Positions 50,858-60,905 of a DNA stretch of 64,000 nt are shown here, piece by piece (position 1 is the stretch's first letter; each line of letters starts with the position of its first letter). The DNA lies in the NCBI RefSeq assembly GCF_015477765.1, contig NZ_JADLQQ010000006.1:248001-312000 (forward strand), written 5' to 3'. This DNA comes from Nocardia transvalensis. GTDB taxonomy: Bacteria; Actinomycetota; Actinomycetes; Mycobacteriales; Mycobacteriaceae. Below the pieces are notes generated by a model. It did not search any database. It saw only the letters and a list, made by a program, of their open reading frames with translations, and was not told the DNA's origin. A program made the translations under genes and the position numbers.

Positions 50858-52024
50858 ATGCGGTCGTTCGGTTTTCGGGGGCGGATGGGTGTCGTGGTCG
50901 CGATGTCGGTGGGAGTCGCGCTGTGCGCCACCACCGTGCAGGCGACGGCACCGGCGGTGCCCGGAACCCCGATCGCGGTGATCCCGCAACCGGACGGGTG
51001 GCGCGGCACGCCGGGCGGGGCCGTCGTCGACTACTGGACGACGGGGTCGGATGGTTCGCCCAAACCTGCCAGCGGTGCGATCTTCATTCCGCCCGGGCCC
51101 GCTCCCAAAGGCGGCTGGCCGATCCTGGCCTTCGATCACGGTTCCATGGGCCTGGGTCCGGGCTGCGGGGGTCAGTCCGATCCCGCGAGTGGGCCGTGGG
51201 CGGACCGGCGGGTGAAGGAGGACGCGTTCCTGCGGACCTTCCTGTCCAAAGGTTTCGCGCTGGTGGCCCCGGATTATCTGGGGCTGGGCCGGTTCGACAC
51301 CGGGGTTCATCCCTATCTGGAGTTGAAGACCGAGGCCGCCGCGACCGTCGATCTGGTCAAGGCGGCGCGGGCCGCGCGCACCGAGTTGGGGCGCCGGTGG
51401 ATCGTGTTCGGCGGCTCGCAGGGAGGGCAGGCCGCGCTGGGGACGGCATATCTGCAGCAGAAACTCGCGCCCGAGCTCGACTTCCGGGGCGCGATCGCCC
51501 TCGACCCCGAATCCGAGGTGGAGAATCTGCTGCCGATGGCGGGGCCGTGGGGGCCGGATCTGCCCAGCGTGGTCGGCGATGCGCTCAGTGCGTTCGTGGT
51601 GAGCGCGCTGGCCGGGCTGCGTGCGGCGCGACCGGATGCGAAGGTCGACAGCTATCTGACGCCGCGCGGGAAGCAGGTCCTCGACAGCGTCGGGCGGTTG
51701 TGCCTGGACAAGATCGCGGAGCGGGTGACGGGGGTGGGGATCAGTGATCTGCTCGCGAAACCGTTGACGAATGCGCAGTTTCACGGCGTGCTCGCCGATT
51801 ATCTGGGTGTCCCGGTCAGTGGGTACGACGCGCCGATCCTGTTGCTGCTCAACGCCTTGGACCTGTCGGTGCCCTCGCCGCTGCACGCCGCGCTGGTCGC
51901 TCGGTTCGCGGCCAATCGGGTCGATCACAAGGTGGTGACCGGGCTGGGGCGGCATATGCAGATGAATCCGGAGATGCGCAAGGCGATCGATGCCTTCCTC
52001 GATCGCGCGAGGTCCGCGTCGTAG
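50858..52024 (+). CDS. Secreted LIP-family lipase, first of tandem pair
   Basis: A 388-aa secreted esterase/lipase. Signal peptide in residues 1-32 (core MGVVVAMSVGVALC, cut near VQATAP). The nucleophile elbow GGSQGG places Ser at about 187; Asp in NALDLSVP and His in GLGRHMQM are candidate triad partners. CGGQSD and RLCLDK cysteines may pair. It is clearly a duplicate of the next gene (shared LVAPDYLGLGRFDTG, HPYLELKTEA and RGKQVLDS-type blocks). Confidence 0.88.
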   Translation: MRSFGFRGRMGVVVAMSVGVALCATTVQATAPAVPGTPIAVIPQPDGWRGTPGGAVVDYWTTGSDGSPKPASGAIFIPPGPAPKGGWPILAFDHGSMGLGPGCGGQSDPASGPWADRRVKEDAFLRTFLSKGFALVAPDYLGLGRFDTGVHPYLELKTEAAATVDLVKAARAARTELGRRWIVFGGSQGGQAALGTAYLQQKLAPELDFRGAIALDPESEVENLLPMAGPWGPDLPSVVGDALSAFVVSALAGLRAARPDAKVDSYLTPRGKQVLDSVGRLCLDKIAERVTGVGISDLLAKPLTNAQFHGVLADYLGVPVSGYDAPILLLLNALDLSVPSPLHAALVARFAANRVDHKVVTGLGRHMQMNPEMRKAIDAFLDRARSAS

Positions 52025-52091
52025 ATCCTTAATCTGCTCTCGAGAACGGCCGCTACGCTCGCTCGCGTTTGTGGGTCGGGTTCGAGAGCGG

Positions 52092-53273
52092 ATGGGTTTC
52101 ATGCAGGTGTGGGGTTTGTGGGGGCGGATGGTTGTGGCGGCCGGGTTCGCGGGGGCGGCGGTGGGGCTGGCCACTTCTCCCGCGAGTGCGGCACCGACGC
52201 CGGGCACCGCGATCTCGGTCATCGCTCAACCCGACGGGTGGCGGGGGATGTCGGGTGGGTCGGTCGTCGACTACTGGATGACAGGATCGGATGGTTCGCC
52301 GCGGCCCGCCAGCGGTGCGTTGTTCGTGCCGCCCGGTCCGGCGCCGGAGGGTGGGTGGCCGATCATGGCCTACGACCACGGCACCACCGGGCTGGGGCCC
52401 GGATGTGGTGGGCAGACCGATCAGGCGAGTGCGCCCTACCCGCGGACCCGGTCCGAGGAGGACCGGACCCTGCAGTACTTCCTGTCCAAGGGATTCGCGG
52501 TGGTTGCGCCGGATTATTTGGGGCTGGGGCGCTTCGATACCGGGACTCACCCGTATCTGGAGCTGAAGACCGAGGCCAGCGCGACCATCGATCTGGTGCG
52601 GGCAGCGCGTGCGACACATCCCGAGCTGTCGCGGAGCTGGGCGGTCATGGGCGCTTCGCAGGGTGGGCAGGCCGCGCTGGGCACCGGGCATCTGCAGCAG
52701 ACCTATGCGCCGGATCTCGATTTCCGCGGCACGATCGCCCTCGATCCCGAATCCAATGTCGAGCAACTGCTGCCGGCCGCCGGTCCCTGGATGCCGGATA
52801 TCCCCGGCCTGAGTGGCAACGGCACCACGGCCTTCGTCGCGAGCATCTTGTCCGGGCTGCGCGAGACCCGGCCCGACGTGAACGTCGACAGCTACCTGAG
52901 CCCGCGGGGCAAGGAAATCCTCGACAGCATCGGCGGACTGTGCCTGGACCGGATCACCGACCGAGTGCAGGGCGTCTCGATCGGCAGCCTGCTGTCGCGC
53001 CCGCTGACCGACGACCATTTCCGCACCGCCCTGGCCTCCTACATGGCCGTCCCCACCAGCGGTTACAACGCTCCGATCCTGCTGCTACTCAACACCGCCG
53101 ACCGCACCGTCCCCGCCCCCTTGCACGCCGCCCTGACCGCCCAGCTGACCGCCAACCGAGTCGACCACCGAGCGGTAGTCGGCAATGGCAAACATTGCGA
53201 GGTCGACCCTCGAATGTGGTCGGCCATCGACTCCTTCCTATCCCACATCCTGTCCACCCCCACCCACCCCTGA
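52092..53273 (+). CDS. Secreted LIP-family lipase, second of tandem pair
   Basis: A 393-aa paralogue of the previous lipase, with signal peptide (VVAAGFAGAAVGLATSPASA, cut before APTPG), elbow GASQGG (Ser about 189), Asp in NTADRTVP and His in GNGKHCEV. ATG at 52092 follows GAGAGCGG; an ATG three codons later is possible. The genes are 67 bp apart and head-to-tail, indicating a recent tandem duplication with moderate divergence. A perfect terminator follows. Confidence 0.88.
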   Translation: MGFMQVWGLWGRMVVAAGFAGAAVGLATSPASAAPTPGTAISVIAQPDGWRGMSGGSVVDYWMTGSDGSPRPASGALFVPPGPAPEGGWPIMAYDHGTTGLGPGCGGQTDQASAPYPRTRSEEDRTLQYFLSKGFAVVAPDYLGLGRFDTGTHPYLELKTEASATIDLVRAARATHPELSRSWAVMGASQGGQAALGTGHLQQTYAPDLDFRGTIALDPESNVEQLLPAAGPWMPDIPGLSGNGTTAFVASILSGLRETRPDVNVDSYLSPRGKEILDSIGGLCLDRITDRVQGVSIGSLLSRPLTDDHFRTALASYMAVPTSGYNAPILLLLNTADRTVPAPLHAALTAQLTANRVDHRAVVGNGKHCEVDPRMWSAIDSFLSHILSTPTHP

Positions 53274-53280
53274 TATCCGT

Positions 53281-53316
53281 CCCTGTCTCTGCGCCCCGAA
53301 GGGTGCAGAGACAGGG
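53281..53316 (+). terminator. Terminator after the tandem lipases
   Basis: A perfect 12-bp stem (CCCTGTCTCTGC / GCAGAGACAGGG) with a 12-nt loop, seven bases after the second lipase stop. Confidence 0.85.
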
Positions 53317-53368
53317 ATCGGGCGAGGTGGGGGAGGGGAAGGGCGGGGGGCTTGGTAGTTTGTCGGGC

Positions 53369-54250
53369 GTGTCCGAACCTGTTGTTGCTGCCCGTGGGCA
53401 GGCCGAGTTGCTCGGGCCGGCCGAGGTGCGGGTGTTGGCTGAGCGGTTCGGGGTGCGGCCTACCAAGCAGCTCGGGCAGAACTTTGTGCACGACGCGAAT
53501 ACCGTGCGGAGGATCGTGGCCGCGGCGGGGGTGGGGCGTGAGGATGTGGTGCTCGAGGTCGGGCCCGGGCTGGGGTCGCTGACGTTGGCGCTGATGGACG
53601 TGGTGGATCGGGTGATCGCGGTCGAGATCGATCCGGTGCTCGCGGGGCAGTTGCCGCATACCGTCGCCGAGCGCGCTCCCGGGTTGGCCGAGCGGCTGAC
53701 CGTGGTCGAGGCCGATGCGCTGCGGGTGGCCGCCGCCGATCTGCCTGCGCGGCCGACCGCGCTGGTGGCGAATCTTCCCTACAACGTCGCTGTCCCGGTG
53801 CTTTTGCATCTGATGGCCGAATTGCCCAGCATTACAACGGCTTTGGTGATGGTGCAGGCCGAGGTCGCCGATCGGCTGTCGGCCGAGCCGGGTTCGCGCA
53901 TCTACGGGGTGCCGAGCGTGAAGGCCGGATTCTTCGGCACCGTGCGCCGGGCGGGCGCCGTGGGGCGGCAGGTCTTCTGGCCGGTCCCGCAGGTCGAATC
54001 CGGCCTGGTCCGCATCGATCGTTTCGTCGACCCGCCCTGGCCCATGGACGCCGACCATCGCCGCAGCGTCTTCGAGGTCATCGACGCCGCATTCGCCCAG
54101 CGCCGCAAGACGTTGCGCGCCGCCCTGGCGGGTTGGGCCGGTTCCCCGGCCGAGGCGGAGAAACGCCTGATCGCCGCGGGCATCGCCCCCACCGCCCGCG
54201 GCGAGACCCTCGACACCGCCGCCTTCGTGCGCCTCGCCCAGCAGGGATAG
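53369..54250 (+). CDS. rsmA: 16S rRNA adenine dimethyltransferase KsgA/RsmA
   Basis: A 293-aa methyltransferase that dimethylates A1518 and A1519 of 16S rRNA late in 30S assembly. KQLGQNFVHDANTVRRIV, EVGPGLGSLTLALMD, VANLPYNVAVPVLLH and the C-terminal FAQRRKTLRAAL helix are conserved. The start is GTG at 53369 without a strong ribosome site. Normally coupled to rpfB and ispE, it is separated from both here by inserted genes. Confidence 0.96.
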   Translation: MSEPVVAARGQAELLGPAEVRVLAERFGVRPTKQLGQNFVHDANTVRRIVAAAGVGREDVVLEVGPGLGSLTLALMDVVDRVIAVEIDPVLAGQLPHTVAERAPGLAERLTVVEADALRVAAADLPARPTALVANLPYNVAVPVLLHLMAELPSITTALVMVQAEVADRLSAEPGSRIYGVPSVKAGFFGTVRRAGAVGRQVFWPVPQVESGLVRIDRFVDPPWPMDADHRRSVFEVIDAAFAQRRKTLRAALAGWAGSPAEAEKRLIAAGIAPTARGETLDTAAFVRLAQQG

Positions 54251-54273
54251 ATCCCGGCGAAAAGCACGCCGGG
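54251..54273 (+). terminator. ksgA terminator
   Basis: TCCCGGCG and CGCCGGGA form an 8-bp stem around AAAAGCA, beginning directly after the stop codon. The right arm is the first unit of the tandem array that follows. Confidence 0.75.
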
Positions 54274-54367
54274 ATATGAGGTGGGCACGCCGGGATATGA
54301 GGTGGGCACGCCGGGATATGAGACGGACACGCCGGGATATGGGGGGGCACGCCGGGCTATGAGATGG
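54264..54367 (+). repeat. 21-bp tandem repeat array, five copies
   Basis: Units begin at 54264, 54285, 54306, 54327 and 54347 with the core CACGCCGGGATATGAG. The first two are identical; the fourth is one base short and the fifth has GGCTATG. Each unit contains CGCCGGGA, the right arm of the ksgA terminator, so the array could provide alternative stems. It ends about 55 bp from the copA stop. Confidence 0.9.
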
Positions 54368-54423
54368 ACGCGCCGGTGGGCCGTTCGGCCCAGGGGACTC
54401 GAACGGCCCAGGGGTGGTCGCCG

Positions 54424-56655
54424 TCAGCGGAAGGTGCGCAGGCGCAGGCTGTTGGTGACCACGAAGATGCTGGACAGGGCCATGGCGGCGCCGGCGAGCA
54501 TCGGGTTGAGCAGGCCTGCGGCGGCCAGGGGGAGGGCGGCGACGTTGTAGCCGAAGGCCCAGAACAGGTTGCCCTTGATGGTCCGCAGGGTGGCCCGGGA
54601 CAGGCGGATGGCGGTGCCGACCGTGCGCAGATCGCCGCGCACGAGGGTGATGTCGCCCGCCTCGATGGCCACATCGGTGCCGGTGCCCATGGCCAGGCCC
54701 AGATCGGCCTGAGCCAGCGCGGCCGCATCGTTGACGCCGTCGCCGACCATCGCCACCACCTGGCCGCGATCCTGCAACTGCTTGACCACGTCCAGTTTGT
54801 CGCTGGGCAGCACCTCGGCAATCACCTCGTCGATACCGACCCGCTGGGCCACCGTCCGCGCGGTGGCGGCGTTGTCACCGGTCAGCAGCACCGGAGTCAG
54901 GCCCAGCGCCCGCATGTCGGCGATGGCCTCGGCACTGGTCGGTTTGACGGCATCGGCGATCACCAGCACACCGCGGGCCGCCCTGTCCCAGGCGACCAGA
55001 ATCGCTGTCTGCCCGGCGGATTCGGCCTCGGCCTTGGCGCGGGCCAGCGGCTCGGGCACCGTCACCGCCCAATCCTCGAGCAGTTCGGCCCGCCCGATCA
55101 CCACCGCGCGGTCACCGACCATGCCCTGCACACCCTTGCCGCCATGGCTGACGAACTGCTGCACGGTCTGCGTTGTCACTCCGCGCTCGGCCGCACCGGC
55201 AACCACCGCCCGTGCCACCGGATGCTCGGATCCGTGCTCCACCGCGGCGGCCACCGCGAGCAGCTCTTCCTCGTCCACGCCCTCGGCCGGAACCACCTGC
55301 GCCAGAGTCATTTTCCCGGTCGTCACGGTGCCGGTCTTGTCCAGCACGACGGTATCGATGCGTCGCGTCGACTCCAGCACCTGCGGACCCTTGATGAGAA
55401 TGCCCAGCTGAGCTCCGCGACCGGTGCCGACCAGCAGCGCCGTGGGCGTCGCCAGCCCGAGAGCACACGGGCAGGCGATGATGAGCACCGCCACCGCCGC
55501 ACCGAACGCCGTCGCGACGGAGACCCCGGTTCCTAGCCAGAAGCCCAGTGTCGCAACCGATATCGCGATCACGATCGGTACGAACACCCCGGCCACCCGA
55601 TCGGCCAGGCGCTGCACCGGCGCCTTCCCGTTCTGCGCCTGCTCCACCAGCGCCGCCATCTGCGCCAACTGGGTGTCGGCGCCGATCCGGGTGGCGCGCA
55701 CGGTCAGCATGCCACCGGCATTGACCGTGGCGCCGACCACCTGATCGCCGGGCCCCACCTCGACCGGCATCGACTCACCGGTCAGCATGCTCATATCGAG
55801 GGCGGAATTCCCGTCCACCACAACACCGTCGGTGGCCACTTTCTCGCCCGGCCGCACCCGGAAGTGCTCACCGACTCGCAACTCGCCGACAGGAATCCGG
55901 CTCTCGACTCCGTCACGCACCACCGCGACATCCTTGGCGCCCAACTCGAGCAGCGCCCGCAGCGCCGACCCGGCCCGTTCCTTGGCGCGCGTCTCGAAGT
56001 ACCGTCCCGCCAGGATGAAGACGATCACCCCGGCCGCGACCTCGAGATAGATGTTGGACGCCGAACCCCCGCGCTCGACGGCGAAGCTGAAACCGTGTTT
56101 CATACCGGCCATTCCGGCATCGCCGAAGAACAGCGCATAGGCCGACCACAGATACGCCGCGAGCGTGCCCAGCGAGATCAGGGTGTCCATGGTGGCCGTC
56201 GCATGCCGGGCATTGACCCAGGCGGCCCGATGGAATGCGGCCCCACCCCAGAACACCACCGGGGTGGCCAGGGTGAGCGAAAGCCATTGCCAGTTACGGA
56301 ATTGCAGGGCCGGAATCATCGCCATGGCGATCACCGGGATCGCCAGCGCCGCACTGACCAACAGCCGCTGCCGCAGCTGCGCGGCGGGCGAGGGAGCCGA
56401 ACCCTGCTCCGGCCCAGTCGAATCGGTCGAAGTATGGACATGGGCGGTGTATCCGGCGTCGACGACCTTCTCGATCAGCTCATCAGGGGTGACGGAATCG
56501 GGGAAATCGACCCTCGCCTTCTCCGTCGCAAAGTTCACCGTCGCGGTGACGCCGTCGATCCGGTTGAGCTTCTTCTCGATCCGAGCCGCGCAGGAGGCGC
56601 AGGTCATTCCCCCGATATCGAGTTCGACGGAGCGCTCGGCACTGGGCGCGCTCAT
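54424..56655 (-). CDS. copA: Copper-exporting P1B-type ATPase
   Basis: A 743-aa heavy-metal pump. One N-terminal HMA domain (IGGMTCASCAARIEKK), actuator TGES (MLTGESMPV), the transport motif ACPCALG (CPC), phosphorylation site DKTGTVT, SEHP and GDGVNDA are intact, as are the C-terminal helices with YNVAALPLAA and MALSS, the Cu(I)-type signatures. It exports Cu(I) from the cytosol. Its start overlaps the upstream gene by four bases, in the order copZ - metal-binding protein - copA. Confidence 0.97.
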   Translation of the reverse strand: MSAPSAERSVELDIGGMTCASCAARIEKKLNRIDGVTATVNFATEKARVDFPDSVTPDELIEKVVDAGYTAHVHTSTDSTGPEQGSAPSPAAQLRQRLLVSAALAIPVIAMAMIPALQFRNWQWLSLTLATPVVFWGGAAFHRAAWVNARHATATMDTLISLGTLAAYLWSAYALFFGDAGMAGMKHGFSFAVERGGSASNIYLEVAAGVIVFILAGRYFETRAKERAGSALRALLELGAKDVAVVRDGVESRIPVGELRVGEHFRVRPGEKVATDGVVVDGNSALDMSMLTGESMPVEVGPGDQVVGATVNAGGMLTVRATRIGADTQLAQMAALVEQAQNGKAPVQRLADRVAGVFVPIVIAISVATLGFWLGTGVSVATAFGAAVAVLIIACPCALGLATPTALLVGTGRGAQLGILIKGPQVLESTRRIDTVVLDKTGTVTTGKMTLAQVVPAEGVDEEELLAVAAAVEHGSEHPVARAVVAGAAERGVTTQTVQQFVSHGGKGVQGMVGDRAVVIGRAELLEDWAVTVPEPLARAKAEAESAGQTAILVAWDRAARGVLVIADAVKPTSAEAIADMRALGLTPVLLTGDNAATARTVAQRVGIDEVIAEVLPSDKLDVVKQLQDRGQVVAMVGDGVNDAAALAQADLGLAMGTGTDVAIEAGDITLVRGDLRTVGTAIRLSRATLRTIKGNLFWAFGYNVAALPLAAAGLLNPMLAGAAMALSSIFVVTNSLRLRTFR

Positions 56656-57566
56656 TGGTGACCTCCTCCGTGCTGATGCTCCTGCCCGCCGGAAACCGCT
56701 GCGGCAGCGGATGCTTCGGCGGTGAATTCGGCGGTGTGCACCGAACCGCCGTGGGAGAAATCGAGGTACAGCCGGTAGGCGCCGTCGCTGGGCGCCTGGG
56801 CATGGAAGGCGACCTGCGGCCCGGCCGGGGTCGAGCCGACCTCGCCCTCGGGATGCACGTGCAGATAGGCGAGATCGCTACCGCGCAGGGCGACGAGGTG
56901 GGCGTAAGCGCCCAGGTAGGGTTCCAGATCGGTGACCGGCCGCCCGTCCCGAGTGACGGTGAAACGCAATTCGCTTCCCGCGGTGGACAAATCGCCCTCG
57001 AGGGCGACCCGGTAGCCGTCGACGTCGGCGACCCGCGCGGTCGGGGGCAGCGGGCGCTGCGCGACCGGACCGGCGACGGTCACGGTGCGGCTGAGTACCA
57101 GTTCGCCTGGACCGCCGACCGGGGCGAAATCGGCGAAGACGCGGTAGGTGCCGGGCTCGGCCCACTTCCAATCGATCGACCACGTGCCATCCGGCTCGCG
57201 CTGCGGATGCACGTGCCGGTACTGGGCGGCGTCGGAGCGGACCACGATCAGATGCAGATCCTTCTCGTGCAGGCTGGTGAACCGGGTGACCGCCGCATCG
57301 TCCGGGCCGGTGATGCCGAACCGCAGCGCGCCGGGCCGATTCGGCTCGGCCGGTGCCGAGAGGCCGGTGAGGGTGTAGCCCGCCTGGGTGCTCTGCAGTC
57401 CGGTGTGCACGGCCTCGCCTGTCTGCGCGGTGGAGAGGGAATGCGTGTCGCCGTGCCCGGAAGCCGGCTCGGCCGGGTCGCCCACCAGGGCCCCGAGACC
57501 GAGCGCGGCAGCGAACAGCACGACCAGCCCGCCGCCGAAGGCCGCGAACTTCGGTCTGTCGTTCAT
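56652..57566 (-). CDS. Membrane-anchored copper-operon protein, His-rich tail
   Basis: A 304-aa protein with one N-terminal membrane segment (FGGGLVVLFAAALGLGALVG) and an extracytoplasmic part containing repeated His motifs (SGHGDTH, YRHVHPQRE, YLHVHPEGE) and a C-terminal EHQHGGGHQ. Two beta-domain repeats (LHLIVVRSD...YRHVHP; AHLVALRGS...YLHVHP) are apparent. It is likely a periplasmic-side metal-binding protein acting with CopA, as seen in several actinobacterial copper operons. It overlaps both neighbours by ATGA. Confidence 0.78.
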   Translation of the reverse strand: MNDRPKFAAFGGGLVVLFAAALGLGALVGDPAEPASGHGDTHSLSTAQTGEAVHTGLQSTQAGYTLTGLSAPAEPNRPGALRFGITGPDDAAVTRFTSLHEKDLHLIVVRSDAAQYRHVHPQREPDGTWSIDWKWAEPGTYRVFADFAPVGGPGELVLSRTVTVAGPVAQRPLPPTARVADVDGYRVALEGDLSTAGSELRFTVTRDGRPVTDLEPYLGAYAHLVALRGSDLAYLHVHPEGEVGSTPAGPQVAFHAQAPSDGAYRLYLDFSHGGSVHTAEFTAEASAAAAVSGGQEHQHGGGHQ

Positions 57567-57772
57567 GAGTTCGCCACCTCATAGCCCGCCTCGTCGATGG
57601 CGGCGACGACCTCGGCGTCGGAGATCGGCGCGGCGGACTCGACCTGGACCCGGCCGGTGCCGAGATCCACCTCGACCCCGGTGACGCCGTCGATCTTGCC
57701 GATCTCCGTCTGCACCGACGCCACGCAGTGGCCGCAGGTCATGCCGGTGACGGTGAAGGTGCTGGTCGCCAT
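57563..57772 (-). CDS. copZ: Copper chaperone CopZ
   Basis: A 69-aa single HMA domain with the metal site GMTCGHCVASV. It should carry Cu(I) to CopA. The ATG at 57772 has AGAGGAG upstream; the stop overlaps the next start. It is the promoter-proximal gene of the copper operon. Confidence 0.95.
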   Translation of the reverse strand: MATSTFTVTGMTCGHCVASVQTEIGKIDGVTGVEVDLGTGRVQVESAAPISDAEVVAAIDEAGYEVANS

Positions 57773-57803
57773 GATCGACTCCTCTGTTGATCCTATACGG
57801 TAA

Positions 57804-57845
57804 GGGGGTATGCCCCACTGTTCCTGAACATACCCCCAAGGGGTA
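57804..57845 (-). promoter_or_regulatory. Probable CsoR-type copper operator
   Basis: TACCCC-CAA-GGGGTA (57831-57845) is a perfect 6-bp inverted repeat of the pseudo-palindromic TACCCC/GGGGTA class bound by CsoR/RicR. A second, shorter G4/C4 palindrome (GGGG-TATG-CCCC, 57805-57816) lies nearer to copZ. Both are in the divergent copZ/ispE gap. No csoR gene is in the window. Confidence 0.65.
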
Positions 57846-57901
57846 CCTCGTGCAAGTGTCCGGTCGAGTCGTGGGCGGCGTCGCGATTACGCTTGGGGCT
57901 C

Positions 57902-58834
57902 GTGCTCTCTGTTGTGCCCAGCCCCGTGGTCGTGCGGGCGCCCTCGAAGGTGAACCTGCACCTCGGGGTGGGTGATGTGCGTGCCGACGGGTACCACGAG
58001 CTGACCACGGTATTCCAGGCGCTGTCGCTGAGCGACGACGTGGAGATCGCCCCGGCGAGCTCGTTGACGGTCCGGGTGAGCGGCGAGGGTGCGGCCGAGG
58101 TGCCCACCGACCGCACAAATCTGGTGTGGAGTGCGGCGGTGCGGTTGGCGCATCTGGCCGGGCGGGCGCCGCTGGTGGAAATCTCGATCCGCAAGGGCAT
58201 CCCGGTGGCGGGCGGGATGGCGGGCGGCAGCGCGGATGCCGCCGCGGCGCTGGTCGGACTGAACGAGCTGTGGGATCTGGGGTTGTCCCGCGACGAATTG
58301 GCGACGGTGGCCGCCGAACTCGGCAGCGATGTGCCGTTCGCGCTGTACGGCGGCACCGCCTTGGGGCGGGGTCGTGGTGAGGAACTGCTTCCGGTGTTGT
58401 GCCGCAGCACCTTTCACTGGGTGCTGGCCTTGGCCAAGGGTGGCTTGTCGACACCCGGGGTGTACCGGGAACTCGATCGCCTCCGCGAACAGGGCAACCC
58501 GCCGCGCCTGGGCGAACCGCAGGAACTGCTGCAGGCGTTGGTCTCCGGCGACCCGCAGCAACTGGCTCCCCTGCTCGGCAACGATCTGCAGGCGGCCGCC
58601 CTGTCCCTGAAGCCCGAGCTGCGCCGCACCCTGCGCGCCGGAGTCGAGGCGGGCGCCCTAGCCGGAATAGTCTCCGGCTCGGGCCCCACCTGCGCCTTCC
58701 TGTGCGCCGACGAGAAGGCGGCCGTCGCGGTCTCCGCAGAACTGTCGGGCGCCGGTGTGTGCCGCAGCGTCCGAACCGCCAGTGGCCCGGTCTCGGGGGC
58801 CCGAATCCTCAGCGGACCCACAACCCGCCCCTGA
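57902..58834 (+). CDS. ispE: 4-diphosphocytidyl-2-C-methyl-D-erythritol kinase
   Basis: A 310-aa GHMP kinase of the MEP isoprenoid pathway. APSKVNLHLGVGDVRADGYHEL is the substrate strand, PVAGGMAGGSADAAAAL the ATP loop, and GSGPTCAFLC the third GHMP motif. GTG at 57902 is chosen; TTG 57893 and GTG 57914 are alternatives and no ribosome site decides. It normally follows ksgA directly but is split from it here by the copper operon. Confidence 0.94.
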   Translation: MLSVVPSPVVVRAPSKVNLHLGVGDVRADGYHELTTVFQALSLSDDVEIAPASSLTVRVSGEGAAEVPTDRTNLVWSAAVRLAHLAGRAPLVEISIRKGIPVAGGMAGGSADAAAALVGLNELWDLGLSRDELATVAAELGSDVPFALYGGTALGRGRGEELLPVLCRSTFHWVLALAKGGLSTPGVYRELDRLREQGNPPRLGEPQELLQALVSGDPQQLAPLLGNDLQAAALSLKPELRRTLRAGVEAGALAGIVSGSGPTCAFLCADEKAAVAVSAELSGAGVCRSVRTASGPVSGARILSGPTTRP

Positions 58835-58995
58835 CCGGTCGGGAGTCAGCCGACGAAATCGGCGAGGCGATCGACCTGGTCGGGGTCACGGCCGTAGCAG
58901 TTGAGTGTGGTGGGAGCGGGGTTGGGCGCGGGCCGGGGTGAGGTGGGCAGGACAGTACGCTGGCTCGGAGTAGGTATCGACGACACCGAGGATCC

Positions 58996-60801
<1,806 letters not shown>

Positions 60802-60809
60802 CGCTCGGT

Positions 60810-60868
60810 CATTCCGGCGTGATCGTGGCCGGAATGTAGGAGGTCCCGGCCAAAAGCGCGCCGGGACC
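60810..60868. terminator. Two consecutive stem-loops
   Basis: First stem 60810-60836 (CATTCCGGC / GCCGGAATG, 9-nt loop); second 60842-60868 (GGTCCCGGC / GCCGGGACC, loop containing AAAAGC). They lie between the converging ABC-F and Abi-alpha genes and can serve both. The second is similar to the ksgA hairpin. Confidence 0.8.
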
Positions 60869-60905
60869 AGGAGGTTGCGCGCGCCGGGGCCGGTGTTGAG
60901 TGGTC

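Noticed and set aside
54078..54350. A repetitive peptide (HIPACP repeats) coded on the minus strand of the tandem array.
   Set aside because: A by-product of translating the 21-bp repeat; no ribosome site, and most of the frame is antisense to ksgA.
54264..54367. Possible CRISPR array at the 21-bp repeats.
   Set aside because: The units are head-to-tail without spacers, so this is a simple tandem repeat.
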